The notes under the pieces are model-generated. The model had not been told where the DNA came from. It did not search any database and saw nothing but the letters and a program-made list of their open reading frames with translations. This document shows positions 17,885-26,999 of a stretch of 64,000 nt of DNA, piece by piece. Position 1 is the stretch's first letter; each line of letters starts with the position of its first letter. Origin of the DNA: Nostoc linckia z4 (GTDB taxonomy: Bacteria > Cyanobacteriota > Cyanobacteriia > Cyanobacteriales > Nostocaceae); NCBI RefSeq assembly GCF_002608075.1, contig NZ_LAHA01000011.1, positions 124,001 through 188,000 on the forward strand, read 5' to 3'. The position numbers were made by a program, and so were the translations under genes.

Positions 17885-18214
17885 ATGACTGAACCAATTC
17901 CAGCAATTACCCTACCACGCCCTCAAAATCCGCAACTCGAAGGTGAATGGTTGCGAGAACGTCTGTTGCGGTGGCTAGATACAGAATTTATCCCAGAAGC
18001 AGTTAACCAAAAAATTGCTCAACGAGCCGCACAGATTTTTGTGCGCCAACGAATGGAAGGAGAAAACGACCTTGGTTCTCTGGTTATCGCCATAGTCACA
18101 GAGATGCAGTCCTATGATTTTTCCAATAGTTTTTATGGAGAGTTTGCGATCGCCAACGCCGTTAGCGATCTACTCTTAGAAAGTCTGGGTATTGATAAGT
18201 GTTGCGGTCAATAA
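17885..18214 (+). CDS. Conserved hypothetical protein
   Basis: A 109-residue soluble, mostly helical protein from ATG 17885 (MTEPIPAIT...). An in-frame TTG at 17870 would add five residues but lies in a low-complexity leader (GCGTTCC-type repeats). Visible features are a segment EGEWLRERLLRWLDTEFIPE and a C-terminal region ending in two cysteines (DKCCGQ). No family is recognised. It is divergent from aat and convergent with rpsN. Confidence 0.65.
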   Translation: MTEPIPAITLPRPQNPQLEGEWLRERLLRWLDTEFIPEAVNQKIAQRAAQIFVRQRMEGENDLGSLVIAIVTEMQSYDFSNSFYGEFAIANAVSDLLLESLGIDKCCGQ

Positions 18215-18299
18215 CAGCTGACAGTTAGTAGTTAGGAGTTAAAAGTTAGAAGTTAAGCTTGTCTTTATTCATAACTCATAACTCATCACTCATAACTTT

Positions 18300-18602
18300 T
18301 TACCAACTGGACTTCACTACTCCAGGTAAAAGACCTTCATGCGCCCATTCCCGCAGCACATTCCGAGACAGTCCAAAATCACGGTAAACACCTCTAGGAC
18401 GACCAGTCAACCAGCAACGGTTACGGCGACGGCTGGGCGCACTATTACGGGGTAACTGTTGAATTTTCCGATGGATTTCTAGCTTATCAAGGGGAGATTC
18501 TGTGCTTTTGAACTCTTCCAAGAGAGCTTCCCGCTTTTGGGCATACTTTTCTACCAATTTAGCGCGTTTTTTCTCGCGCTCAATCATGCTCTTTTTTGCC
18601 AT
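18300..18602 (-). CDS. rpsN: 30S ribosomal protein S14
   Basis: A 100-residue small-subunit protein of the zinc-free (long) type: an N-terminal [12 protein letters not shown] and the C-terminal signature [20 protein letters not shown]. There is no CxxC zinc motif. The gene stands alone, outside the main ribosomal protein operon, as is usual in cyanobacteria and plastids. ATG at 18602. Confidence 0.97.
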   Translation of the reverse strand: MAKKSMIEREKKRAKLVEKYAQKREALLEEFKSTESPLDKLEIHRKIQQLPRNSAPSRRRNRCWLTGRPRGVYRDFGLSRNVLREWAHEGLLPGVVKSSW

Positions 18603-18776
18603 ATATTCTCTAACTTAATTTAAAGACAGCATTTTCCATTCTACCGTCTTGTTTTCAATTCTAGGTTATACCATTTTGGATTTTGAATACAAACAAAAGA
18701 GGAGGTAAGAACGCGCAAAAGGAATTTTTGCTTAACATCCCCGCGTCTCTCCTTCCCCGCGTCCCCACGTCTTTCC

Positions 18777-19496
18777 TTACCCTACAACCACTGGCTTATT
18801 TGCAGCAGGACATAAATCGGCAAGTTCACAAGCAACGCAGACAGGAGAACGGGCTTTGCAAATAGCACGACCGTGATAGATTAGCCGAATTGACCAATTT
18901 TCCCAATCTGGTTGCGGTAATAAAAGCATTAAATCTTTTTCAATGCGGATGGGGTCTGTATGCTCAGTTAAACCCAAACGTTGACTGAGGCGACTAACGT
19001 GAGTATCTACGGTCACGCCAGCATTAATGCCATAAGCGTGAGCGAGGACTACATTTGCTGTTTTCCGCGCCACGCCTGGAAGTTTTAATAACTGTTCCAT
19101 TTGGTTGGGAACAACAGAGTTAAATTCAGTGACAATCATCCGACAGGCCGCTTGAATGTTCTTGGCTTTATTGCGATAAAATCCTGTGGAACGCACTAAA
19201 TTTTCTAACTCTTCTAAGTCGGCGATCGCTAAACTCTCAGCATCAGGAAACCGACTAAATAATGCTGGTGTCACTTTATTTACTCGCTCGTCAGTACACT
19301 GAGCGGAGAGAATTGTGGCCACCAACAACTGCACTGGTGTTGAGTAGTTCAAAGAGCAAGTTGCATCTGGATAAAGACGCTTCAAACGCAACAGAATTTC
19401 TACCGCCCGTTGCTTTAAAGATAAAACTTGCTTTTTGCTACTCCCCACTGCCAATTCTCCACTTTCTACTTTTACTGGAGTAACTTTTGTACCCAC
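18777..19496 (-). CDS. nth: Endonuclease III (base-excision repair glycosylase/AP lyase)
   Basis: A 239-residue enzyme for oxidised pyrimidines. The helix-hairpin-helix LPGVARKTANVVL carries the catalytic Lys, VDTHVSRLSQRLGL supplies the catalytic Asp, and the C-terminal Cys-X6-Cys-X2-Cys-X5-Cys (CKARSPVCVACELADLC) binds a 4Fe-4S cluster. The start is a GTG at 19496 that lies inside the end of rseP (25-nt overlap), so the two are translationally linked. The extra about 25 N-terminal residues are non-conserved, and a downstream start is possible. Confidence 0.95.
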   Translation of the reverse strand: MGTKVTPVKVESGELAVGSSKKQVLSLKQRAVEILLRLKRLYPDATCSLNYSTPVQLLVATILSAQCTDERVNKVTPALFSRFPDAESLAIADLEELENLVRSTGFYRNKAKNIQAACRMIVTEFNSVVPNQMEQLLKLPGVARKTANVVLAHAYGINAGVTVDTHVSRLSQRLGLTEHTDPIRIEKDLMLLLPQPDWENWSIRLIYHGRAICKARSPVCVACELADLCPAANKPVVVG

Positions 19497-20572
19497 TCTA
19501 ATTGACTAGTTAATTGGGTAGTTTCTTTGACAATCAGAAAAATCCCTAGTCCTAAGAGTAGCACTAAACCCGTTTGCATTACGCCTTCTTGAATTCGAGC
19601 AGGCACAGGTCTACCGCGCAGACCTTCAATTAACAGAAAAGCCAGTTGTCCGCCATCCAAAGCAGGTAAAGGCAAAATGTTAATAATTGCCAAATTAATG
19701 CTAATAATTGCCGCGAAAGATAACAAATTTGTGCTATTATCAGCAGCCAATTGTGCCCCGATTTTGACAATATTAACTGGGCCCGAAACTTGTCCTACAG
19801 TTTGTTGAAAATTGGTAATTAACTGGCCAAAACCGCTGAGTGTTCCCACAAATAATTGTTGAAACCTGTTAGCGGCAATGCCAAAAATTTCAAAAGGACT
19901 ATTAGGACGACGATAAACTGCTGTAGCATTTGGGCTAAGTGCCACACCTACTACACCTTTGCCATCGGCTCCTAGTTTTGGTGTTAATTTCAGGGATTGT
20001 TGTTGATTTTGGCGTTGAATTTTGAGTTCGATTTGCTGATTGGGATGAGTTTGAATTTCCTTTGTCAGCAAAGCAGTTGATTTATCAGAAGCGGAGAGTT
20101 CCTGACCGTTGATGGCGGTGATAATATCTCCTTCCCGAATACCTGCTTGGTAAGCAATGGATTCTTGATTAATAGGTTGTACGATGACACCAGGTTTATA
20201 GTTTAACTTCTCAGGAATACCCACAATACCCAATTGCAGAGCCAGTACTAAGTAGGCAAATATTAAATTCGCTATCACTCCAGCACTGATAACGATCGCC
20301 CTGTCTAAAATTGGACGGTTACGCAGCAGATTTGGGTCATTGGGTGGAATATCGCTATCAGGGTCATCATCCGGGAAGCCCACAAAGCCCCCCAAGGGAA
20401 AAGCGCGGATAGCATATTCAGTTTGCGATCCTTGATACTTCCAAAGAACTGGGCCAAAACCCAAAGAAAAACGGTTAACGAGAATGCCTTGAGAACGTGC
20501 TGCAACAAAATGTCCCAACTCGTGTACCAAGATCAGAACAGCCAAGACTGCGATCGCTGCTAAAACTGACAT
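19472..20572 (-). CDS. rseP: Site-2 metalloprotease RseP family (M50)
   Basis: A 366-residue intramembrane zinc protease. TM1 holds HELGHF (two zinc His and catalytic Glu) at about residues 17-22; one PDZ domain spans about 125-200 (AGIREGDIITAINGQEL); the C-terminal LPLPALDGGQLAF gives the third zinc ligand (Asp). Such proteases cleave membrane-bound regulators such as anti-sigma factors. Only one PDZ is present instead of two as in E. coli RseP, which is normal for cyanobacteria. It overlaps nth downstream. Confidence 0.93.
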   Translation of the reverse strand: MSVLAAIAVLAVLILVHELGHFVAARSQGILVNRFSLGFGPVLWKYQGSQTEYAIRAFPLGGFVGFPDDDPDSDIPPNDPNLLRNRPILDRAIVISAGVIANLIFAYLVLALQLGIVGIPEKLNYKPGVIVQPINQESIAYQAGIREGDIITAINGQELSASDKSTALLTKEIQTHPNQQIELKIQRQNQQQSLKLTPKLGADGKGVVGVALSPNATAVYRRPNSPFEIFGIAANRFQQLFVGTLSGFGQLITNFQQTVGQVSGPVNIVKIGAQLAADNSTNLLSFAAIISINLAIINILPLPALDGGQLAFLLIEGLRGRPVPARIQEGVMQTGLVLLLGLGIFLIVKETTQLTSQLEWVQKLLQ

Positions 20573-20760
20573 AAAGCAAATTAGTGAAGATATTAAGCTA
20601 TGGTTATCTCCATTCTAATTGGGCATTGGGCATAGGGCATGGCGCATGGGGAGCAGGGGAGGCTCTTGAGGCAGGGGAAAAGGTTAAAGGGAAAAGGGAA
20701 AAGGAATAAATTTAATCTCTCCCCTTTTCCCCTTACCCCTTTCCCTTTCCCCATACCCAA
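20573..20760. repeat. Purine/pyrimidine inverted element between serS and rseP
   Basis: GGGCATT-type heptamers at about 20619-20650 precede an inverted element at about 20674-20752: GGGGAAAAGG-type units, then a central GGAATAAATTTAATCT at 20703-20718, then the complementary CCCCTTTTCC units. The same centre occurs in reverse orientation at 45533-45548. Confidence 0.75.
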
Positions 20761-22041
20761 TTACAGCACTTCCCGCCCCAAGTATGGTTGCAGCGCTTTT
20801 GGTATCTTCACTGTTCCATTAGGTTGTTGATAATTTTCCAAAATTGCTGCCATCGTTCGTCCCACTGCCAAGCCCGAACCGTTGAGAGTATGCACAAATT
20901 GGGTGCCTTTTTTCCCCACTTCTTTGAAACGAATATCCGCCCGTCGTGCCTGAAAGTCTACAGTATTAGAGCAGCTGGAAATTTCACGATACTTGCCAGC
21001 AGAAGGCAACCACACCTCTAAATCATATGTTTTAGCAGAAGCAAATCCCAAATCCCCAGTGCTGAGATTCATCACTCGATAAGGCAGTTGCAAAGCCTGT
21101 AAAATCGATTCTGCACTCCCCACCAATTTTTCTAGTTCATCAAAAGAACTGCTGGGTTCGACAAATTTCACCAGTTCCACTTTATTGAATTGATGCAGGC
21201 GAATCAAACCCCGCATATCGCGCCCATAGCTACCAGCTTCTCTACGAAAACAAGGGGTATAAGCACAGTGGTAGATAGGCAAATCTTCAGCGGTGAGAAT
21301 TTCGCCCCGATAGAGGTTAGTAACTGGAACTTCGGCTGTGGGAATTAGCCACAAGTCGTCATCAGCGCATTTAAAGCTTTCTTCGGCAAACTTGGGTAAC
21401 TGACCGGTGGCCGTCAAGGAGTCGGTATTCACCAACAGTGGTGGACTAATTTCCACATATCCAGCTTGAGTATGAACACTCAGCATAAATTGAATTAATG
21501 CCCTCTCCAGTGCAGCGCCAGCACCTATCAATGTCACAAACCGACTTTGAGCAACTTTCACAGCTCGCTCAACATTTAGAATACCTAGCTTTTCAGCTAT
21601 TTCCCAATGAGGCACAATATCCGGATTTTGGGAAATATACTCATCACCCCAACGCCGCACTTCTACGTTATCTTCTTCACTCTTGCCAATGGGTGTAGAG
21701 TCGCTTGGTAAGTTGGGAAGTGCTAAAACAAGCTGAGCAATTTCAGCTTTGAGGTCTTTTTCCTGGGGTTCGAGTTCGCTCAATTTAGCTTTGACAGAAT
21801 TGCCTTCATCCCGCAAAGCTTGGATTTCTGGGTCTTGAGCATTGATACCAGATTTCAGCTTTTGCCCGACTATTTTACCAATTTCATTGCTACGGGCTTG
21901 GAGTTGACTCCGTGTCCCCTCTAATTCCCGTTGTTGTCGGTCTAACTGTAATATCGGTTCAATGTCGTATTTACCACTACGACTGTTCAATCGTTCTTGA
22001 ACTAATTGCGGATTTTCCCGTATTTGCTTGATATCCAGCAC
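20761..22041 (-). CDS. serS: Seryl-tRNA synthetase
   Basis: A 426-residue class II synthetase charging tRNA-Ser. The N-terminal about 110 residues form the long coiled-coil tRNA-binding arm ([15 protein letters not shown] and neighbours). Motif 2 is [20 protein letters not shown], and motif 3 is [19 protein letters not shown]. The start is GTG at 22041 ([12 protein letters not shown]), which matches the conserved beginning of the family. No T-box or other leader regulator is visible upstream. Confidence 0.97.
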   Translation of the reverse strand: MLDIKQIRENPQLVQERLNSRSGKYDIEPILQLDRQQRELEGTRSQLQARSNEIGKIVGQKLKSGINAQDPEIQALRDEGNSVKAKLSELEPQEKDLKAEIAQLVLALPNLPSDSTPIGKSEEDNVEVRRWGDEYISQNPDIVPHWEIAEKLGILNVERAVKVAQSRFVTLIGAGAALERALIQFMLSVHTQAGYVEISPPLLVNTDSLTATGQLPKFAEESFKCADDDLWLIPTAEVPVTNLYRGEILTAEDLPIYHCAYTPCFRREAGSYGRDMRGLIRLHQFNKVELVKFVEPSSSFDELEKLVGSAESILQALQLPYRVMNLSTGDLGFASAKTYDLEVWLPSAGKYREISSCSNTVDFQARRADIRFKEVGKKGTQFVHTLNGSGLAVGRTMAAILENYQQPNGTVKIPKALQPYLGREVL

Positions 22042-22330
22042 AGATTTTTCTCAGTTTTTAGCCTATTATCTTCCTGCCAACACCCCAGCATATACTGATT
22101 TTGCCTTGCCATGAACAGAAAAGCAAACATAAAAATTTTGTCCTGCCAATCTGGCTAGGGTGAGAAATATTTAAAAGCAAAATCCCAAATTTAAAATCCC
22201 CAATCTCAAATCCAAATTGAGTATTTAAAAAATTTCGCAAAAGCACAAAGAAGAGATTTGAATTTACTCACAAAATCCATCAAAAGAAGTATAGATTTTT
22301 GGCTTATTTTTTGCATTTATCTCATCTTTA

Positions 22331-22906
22331 CTATGGCCTATTAATGCGATTAAGTAGCCAAAGGGACGCCACAAGTCCTGCAAAATGCGCTGAAACAGTG
22401 TTAGTGTTTGCCTGGACTACAAGCATATCTAGACCGCTAATAATTCGAGTTGGGTCAAAAAATTGTGTAGTTATCGCTTGGGGAGATATGGATCTTGCTA
22501 CCAGCGTACCAACAATGGCCTGCGCCCCCAAAAGAGTCACCAAGGTTCCGCCTAAATTCACCCACAGTCCTAAGCGTAATACTTTTACAGTCTCGCTTTT
22601 ACGAGGGCGGTTGCTGGGATTGGAGGATTCCAGCTGTCTACCAATTCTAGTGTAACGGTAAGCTAAGTAAATCCCCACACCTAAAATCACCAGTCCACAA
22701 ACTGCTAAAAATACGCCAAAGCCAGTGCCAGGATTATTACTGGGGCTACCAGCTCTTTGACTAAAGATGCCAAATAACAGCACAATTATGCCAGAAACAA
22801 CACCTAGTACTAGCTGAATCCAAAAGCTAATCCAACCTGTAAGGCGAAAGGTTTGGGCAATTGCCCGGAGATTAGAGGACGATGGGGCATCGGGAGTTTG
22901 TGACAT
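22331..22906 (-). CDS. DUF3611 family membrane protein (Tic21/PIC1-like)
   Basis: A 191-residue protein with four hydrophobic helices at about 24-48, 62-82, 112-132 and 160-185. Signatures of the DUF3611 family are the opening LRAIAQTFRLTGWISFWIQL, the LRLGLWVNLGGTL stretch before helix 3 and the final SHFAGLV-like AHFAGLVASLWLLNR. Plant members (Tic21/PIC1) sit in the chloroplast inner envelope and have been linked to protein import or iron transport; the cyanobacterial role is unresolved. It lies upstream of serS on the same strand, but a 289-nt gap makes co-transcription uncertain. Confidence 0.85.
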   Translation of the reverse strand: MSQTPDAPSSSNLRAIAQTFRLTGWISFWIQLVLGVVSGIIVLLFGIFSQRAGSPSNNPGTGFGVFLAVCGLVILGVGIYLAYRYTRIGRQLESSNPSNRPRKSETVKVLRLGLWVNLGGTLVTLLGAQAIVGTLVARSISPQAITTQFFDPTRIISGLDMLVVQANTNTVSAHFAGLVASLWLLNRINRP

Positions 22907-23546
22907 ACTAAATCACCAATGTGCTAGGTGCTTTTAAGGGAGATAGGGAGATGGGGAGATGCAAGGACGCGGGGAATAAACCAATGCCCAATGCCCCATG
23001 CCCAATGCCCTAATTTTTTTGAGAAATTTACTATCACATTTACCAGATAGTACAAGAGGATCTCAAGCCTAAAAAATTATTAATAATTACTACCCAGGTG
23101 TGTTTACAAACGTGCCAGTTTGAACTTCAACATATCCTTTAGCTTAAATTTTTAAAATTTACATTGGGAAAATCACTGTAAAAAAAAGTGTTTATTAAGT
23201 TCTACAGACAAAATAGCATTTTACTTGTAAAATTTCTTCGATGGCATCTTATTGCTTAAGCAGTTCTAATCAACTCGGCATTGATAACACCAAAACAGTG
23301 ACTTTGGCACTGTCTGTTCCCTCCTCATTATTCCTGATTTAGTTTGGGTAGGAGCATAATATCCTGAACCCTAAAACTCACGAACTACTCCCACAACTCC
23401 AAAAGCGTGGGTAATCATTTGGTGTTTTTGCTTTGCAAATCTAGCTTAAGTAGCTTTATATATTACTCGTTTAAGAGTAGCACTATATACTGACTACGAG
23501 AATTGTAGACCTTACCCTAAGGCATTTTTTTAGCCATTCCCCAACC
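22907..23546. other. 640-bp divergent regulatory gap
   Basis: No gene recognised. CCCAATGCC-type heptamers lie at about 22983-23012. The rest is AT-rich and should hold promoters for DUF3611 (minus) and the PadR-family gene (plus). Confidence 0.5.
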
Positions 23547-23897
23547 ATGAAACTTGAGGATATATATCAATTCTTTGAAAATCCTCCGCCAACTTACCTT
23601 TGTCAGGAATTAGCAGTTTGTTACATACTGTCTATTTTGTTAGAAGGTGAATCCTACGGCACTGAGTTAATCCAAAGATTAGAAACTGAATATCCTACCT
23701 ATCGACTTTCGGATACCGTACTTTACAGTGCAATCAAGTTTCTGGAAGATGAAAGGGCAATTAATGGATATTGGAAAAAACTCGAAGGACGAGGACGCCC
23801 CAGGCGGATGTACCAAGTTTCTCCAGAATGGCAAGTTCAAGCACAGAATTTAGCTTTTCTTTGGCAAGACTACATCAACAAACGAGCAAAGTCATAA
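23547..23897 (+). CDS. PadR family transcriptional regulator
   Basis: A 116-residue winged-helix protein. LAVCYILSILLEGESYGTELI opens the PadR domain, YRLSDTVLYSAIKFLEDE is the recognition-helix region and GRGRPRRMYQVSPEW is the wing. PadR-type proteins are usually repressors that respond to small molecules or other signals. There is no effector domain beyond a short C-terminal helix. It is followed after 49 nt by the CCB1-like gene on the same strand, so it may control itself and that gene. Confidence 0.88.
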   Translation: MKLEDIYQFFENPPPTYLCQELAVCYILSILLEGESYGTELIQRLETEYPTYRLSDTVLYSAIKFLEDERAINGYWKKLEGRGRPRRMYQVSPEWQVQAQNLAFLWQDYINKRAKS

Positions 23898-23946
23898 ATC
23901 ATTGATAATGAATAAGTCTCCTCCAGTTAAACAATAACAATCACTT

Positions 23947-24477
23947 ATGGATACTCCTATTCTGCCATCTACGTTGCTACTCACCTTGTTGTTATCGGTG
24001 GGGCTGTTTTTCTTTATTCGTGCTTCGACTAAAGACCGCACAGAAACAGCACACTTGGTATCCGCACAAGATGAAGCAACTTTTATGTCTCAATTAAGAG
24101 AGTATTTTCGATCGCGGTCTTACCGAGTGGCAGCGGTAGACCGAGAACAAAACCAAGTGACTTTTGAAGGTTATGTTCGTCCTAGCTGGTTCTTAGCTAT
24201 ATTCCTCACCCTACTGGCAGCTACTGGTATAGTTTGTCTGTCATTGGTGGTTTACCTACTTTTTCCTAGCCTGAGTAGGTTGATTCTAGCTATGGTGCTG
24301 CTATCACCTTTGAGTGGTGTGTTTTATTGGAAAAAATCTGGAAGACTTGAGAAGGTGCTGCTCAAGGTGGAAACAACTCAGAGCGAACAAACCTCCTCAA
24401 GTAAGGTTACTGTAGTTGCCCATCGAGATGAACTCACTGAGTTACGGAGGACTCTACAGTTAAAGGCTGGTGAATAA
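23947..24477 (+). CDS. CCB1-like cofactor assembly of complex C subunit B
   Basis: A 176-residue protein with TM1 at about 9-24, a soluble stretch (SQLREYFRSRSYRVAAVDRE, then VTFEGYVRPSWF), two more TM helices at about 80-122 and a C-terminal soluble tail. This order and the VTFEGYVRPSWFLAIF segment fit the CCB1/DUF3529 family, which in algae and plants helps attach haem ci to cytochrome b6. The corresponding role in this organism is inferred. The predicted location is the thylakoid or plasma membrane. Confidence 0.8.
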   Translation: MDTPILPSTLLLTLLLSVGLFFFIRASTKDRTETAHLVSAQDEATFMSQLREYFRSRSYRVAAVDREQNQVTFEGYVRPSWFLAIFLTLLAATGIVCLSLVVYLLFPSLSRLILAMVLLSPLSGVFYWKKSGRLEKVLLKVETTQSEQTSSSKVTVVAHRDELTELRRTLQLKAGE

Positions 24478-24928
24478 ATAACTGTTGCTTGTTATGACCA
24501 TCTCTTAACTTATGAGGTGTTCCCTTTTCCATATCACCTAGTCTTCAAGTAATGAAAAGTACTAAGGAGGAAATCAAAACTATTGCTTTGCCAATTTTAT
24601 CGATAACTTTTGTTGTCGGAAAAATCTGAATTGATTTCAATTCCTTGACAGAGCTGATCTTCCAATTTATCCGGATAAGAGCATAACTCCTCTAGCGCTT
24701 TTAAATGCGCTTGGCTCTGTATCCACTCCTTTGTGCATTTTTAGACACAAGTACCAAGCCATGCAAACTAGCGTGGTTTGACACATATTTACTTTTCAAG
24801 TACTGAGAGTAGGCGTACTGGCAAATCACCTACAAACTAAAAAAAAATTAAATTTTGCATAAACTTAGCAACTTTGCCAGTTAATTAATAGTCAGGGGGC
24901 ACATTCAATGCGTGAGATGACCATTTTT
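24478..24928. other. 451-bp gap without a recognised gene
   Basis: No start-supported gene. A 46-codon open stretch on the minus strand (24597-24740) contains a helix-like sequence but lacks any start codon and is bounded upstream by a stop; it may be a gene remnant. Confidence 0.4.
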
Positions 24929-25246
24929 TTATCGAGCAGTTAAAGCAAGGGTTTCTTGACCTGTAGGAGCTTCTAAAGTCCTGAGGCTGGGAAACAAGAA
25001 ATGGTTTTCCTCTACGTATTGGGCACCAAACAGTCCCTTTTCTGCCCAGAAATATCGGTCTGTAGTGTGTTCGTTTCGCTTTACGAGTAGCAGTGCCGGT
25101 GGCAAAATACCTTCAGCTTGAATGAACCTTCTCGCTGCTGTCACAGGTTTTTCTTCACCACTTTCGATGCTATATTGAGGCACATGCTCTAGAATACGCC
25201 GTCCTTCCTGACGACGACGACTTTTTCTTTTGCGTCTCCTTGCCAA
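24929..25246 (-). CDS. DUF3155-like conserved cyanobacterial protein
   Basis: A 105-residue protein if started at TTG 25246. That codon is preceded at ideal spacing (8 nt) by AGGAGG and gives LARRRKRKSRRRQEGRRILE, a strongly basic N-terminus that fits the family's usual beginning. An ATG at 25306 would add 20 unrelated residues. The conserved core is TAARRFIQAEGI, ALLLVKRNEHTTDRYFWAEK and GLFGAQYVEENHFLFPSL. It is probably a nucleic-acid-binding or ribosome-associated protein judging by charge, but the function is unknown. Confidence 0.75.
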   Translation of the reverse strand: MARRRKRKSRRRQEGRRILEHVPQYSIESGEEKPVTAARRFIQAEGILPPALLLVKRNEHTTDRYFWAEKGLFGAQYVEENHFLFPSLRTLEAPTGQETLALTAR

Positions 25247-25262
25247 CCTATTGTCCTCCTCT
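25235..25262 (-). promoter_or_regulatory. Ribosome binding site deciding a TTG start
   Basis: On the minus strand AGGAGG (25255-25260) sits 8 nt before TTG (25246-25244). This is one of the best Shine-Dalgarno matches in the window and argues for the TTG start of the DUF3155-like gene over the upstream ATG. Confidence 0.7.
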
Positions 25263-25532
25263 TTCAAGCTATAGATTGTAGTGATAGCTACAAAATCCGT
25301 CGTCATTATAGAAGTTCTAGTTCAAAAAATCAATAGTTTTTTAACTTTTGATCCAATAAAATTAATATCTTTGGAGGTATGGATCGAACAAAGCTTGCTA
25401 ACGAGAATAATCTGCTGGTAGAAAACATCACTCAGAAGATTTCAGTTAAGCTGTATTAAAAGAATGAGGTAAAAACTAACTATCCTTATTTAATCATGCC
25501 TTAAAATTTGTAATCTTGAGCAAGAACTAAAA

Positions 25533-26864
25533 ATGTTAATGTCTGCCAGTTCTGATTTTCTTGCTCTGTGCCGAGAGCAAATAGCACTGCTGGCCCAAGG
25601 GCTAGGAGCAACGTTAAGTATTGTGTACCTAACACAAGAATTGGTAGAGACTCCTTCTGGTGAGGCAAAACTGATTCCTGTGATGATTTATCCGGAAACA
25701 GCTTTATTACCGCAAGCAGAAGAAAGCACCATCACATTACCGAAGCAGCTTCAAGTTGGTAATACTAATGTATTACCCAATCATCAGCAAAAACTATTAA
25801 CACCGGGATCAAAAGCTGAAATACCGGATACATCTCAACCTCATTTACAAGAGGAATATCTACTCAGTGGTAACGAAATTGTTTTACCTTTGGTCTATGA
25901 AGGTGTGATGATGGGGTTACTAGTAACTGCTAGAAAAGACCGAGAATGGAATGAACACGAGCAAAGCCAGATTCAACACATAGCCCAAACACTGGCCATC
26001 GCTTGCATTTTAGATCAGCGACGAGCATGGTTACAACACCAACTCCACGAACAACAAATTCTTCAAGAAAAACAGCAGGATTTGTTAGATAACTTATTGC
26101 ATCAGTTCCGTAATCCATTAACAGCATTACGGACTTTTGGTAAACTTTTATTAAAGCGATTGCGACCGGGAGATACTAATCGGGATGTAGCAAGTAGCAT
26201 CGTGCGAGAAAGCGATCGCCTGCAAGAATTACTCCAACAATTTGAGCAAGTAATTGACTTCACAGAGCCAGATTTAACAGCAATACATCTACCCGAAAAT
26301 GAAGTATTTGTAGAAGCAACTGTGCAAAAAGATGCTAAGCCGCCCCTATTATTGCCGGGAACCGGAGATAAAGCAGTAGACTGCTCCTTAGCAGATATAT
26401 TAGAACCATTATTAATATCAGCTAAAGCCATAGCACAAGAGCGTAAGCTAAAACTAATAACTGAATTAAAACAGAATTTACCCTTAGTGCGTGCCAACAT
26501 CAAGGCATTAAGAGAAGTCTTAAATAACATCATCGATAATGCATTGAAATACACTCCTAATGGTGGTAAAATCCTCATTCAGGCTGGAGAACAAAAAGCT
26601 AATTTTCAAGGAATTGTCATCAGTGACAACGGCCCTGGTATTCCAACCGAAGATTTAAAGCATCTTGGAGAACGTCATTATCGGGGCGTGCAAGCGCAAA
26701 CAGAAATTCCTGGTACGGGTTTGGGGTTGGCGATCGCTAAACAGTTAATAGAACAAATGCAGGGCGAAATCGAAGTTTTCAGCCCTGCAATCAACTCTAA
26801 ATTAACTTCACCCAATAGACCGGGAACTACGTTTATTATTTGGTTACCGGAAGTTGAGAGTTAG
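25533..26864 (+). CDS. Sensor histidine kinase with GAF-like input domain
   Basis: A 443-residue soluble kinase. Residues about 5-165 look like a degenerate GAF domain (EEYLLSGNEIVLPLVYEGVM, LLVTARKDREW). The H-box is LLHQFRNPLTALRTFGKLLL with His190; it reads HQFRNPL instead of HELRTPL. N-box: REVLNNIIDNALKYTP; G1: DNGPGIP; G2: GTGLGLAIAK. No response regulator is adjacent, so it is an orphan kinase. The ligand is unknown. The final codons and the TAG stop fall inside a heptamer repeat (GAGAGTTAG) that continues downstream. Confidence 0.9.
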   Translation: MLMSASSDFLALCREQIALLAQGLGATLSIVYLTQELVETPSGEAKLIPVMIYPETALLPQAEESTITLPKQLQVGNTNVLPNHQQKLLTPGSKAEIPDTSQPHLQEEYLLSGNEIVLPLVYEGVMMGLLVTARKDREWNEHEQSQIQHIAQTLAIACILDQRRAWLQHQLHEQQILQEKQQDLLDNLLHQFRNPLTALRTFGKLLLKRLRPGDTNRDVASSIVRESDRLQELLQQFEQVIDFTEPDLTAIHLPENEVFVEATVQKDAKPPLLLPGTGDKAVDCSLADILEPLLISAKAIAQERKLKLITELKQNLPLVRANIKALREVLNNIIDNALKYTPNGGKILIQAGEQKANFQGIVISDNGPGIPTEDLKHLGERHYRGVQAQTEIPGTGLGLAIAKQLIEQMQGEIEVFSPAINSKLTSPNRPGTTFIIWLPEVES

Positions 26865-26999
26865 GAGTTAGGAGTTAGGAGTTGGGAGTTGGGAGTTGAG
26901 AGTTGAGAATTAGAAGTTCACAATTAAAAACTTGCTTTAATTAGTTATTCATCACTCCTAACTCTTAACTTTGAACTATCTTCAATTCATCACTCCTCA
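26855..26999. repeat. (GTTAGGA)n heptamer repeat between convergent genes
   Basis: About six to seven copies of GTTAGGA/GTTGGGA run from 26855 to about 26905, starting inside the histidine kinase stop region. Inverted ACTCCTAACTC units follow at about 26963-27000, so the region can fold back on itself. It could act as a bidirectional transcription stop. The same heptamer, inverted, lies at about 42378-42428. Confidence 0.75.

Noticed and set aside
24597-24740. 46-codon minus-strand open stretch with coding-like composition
   Set aside because: There is no start codon and it is bounded by a stop; at most a remnant.
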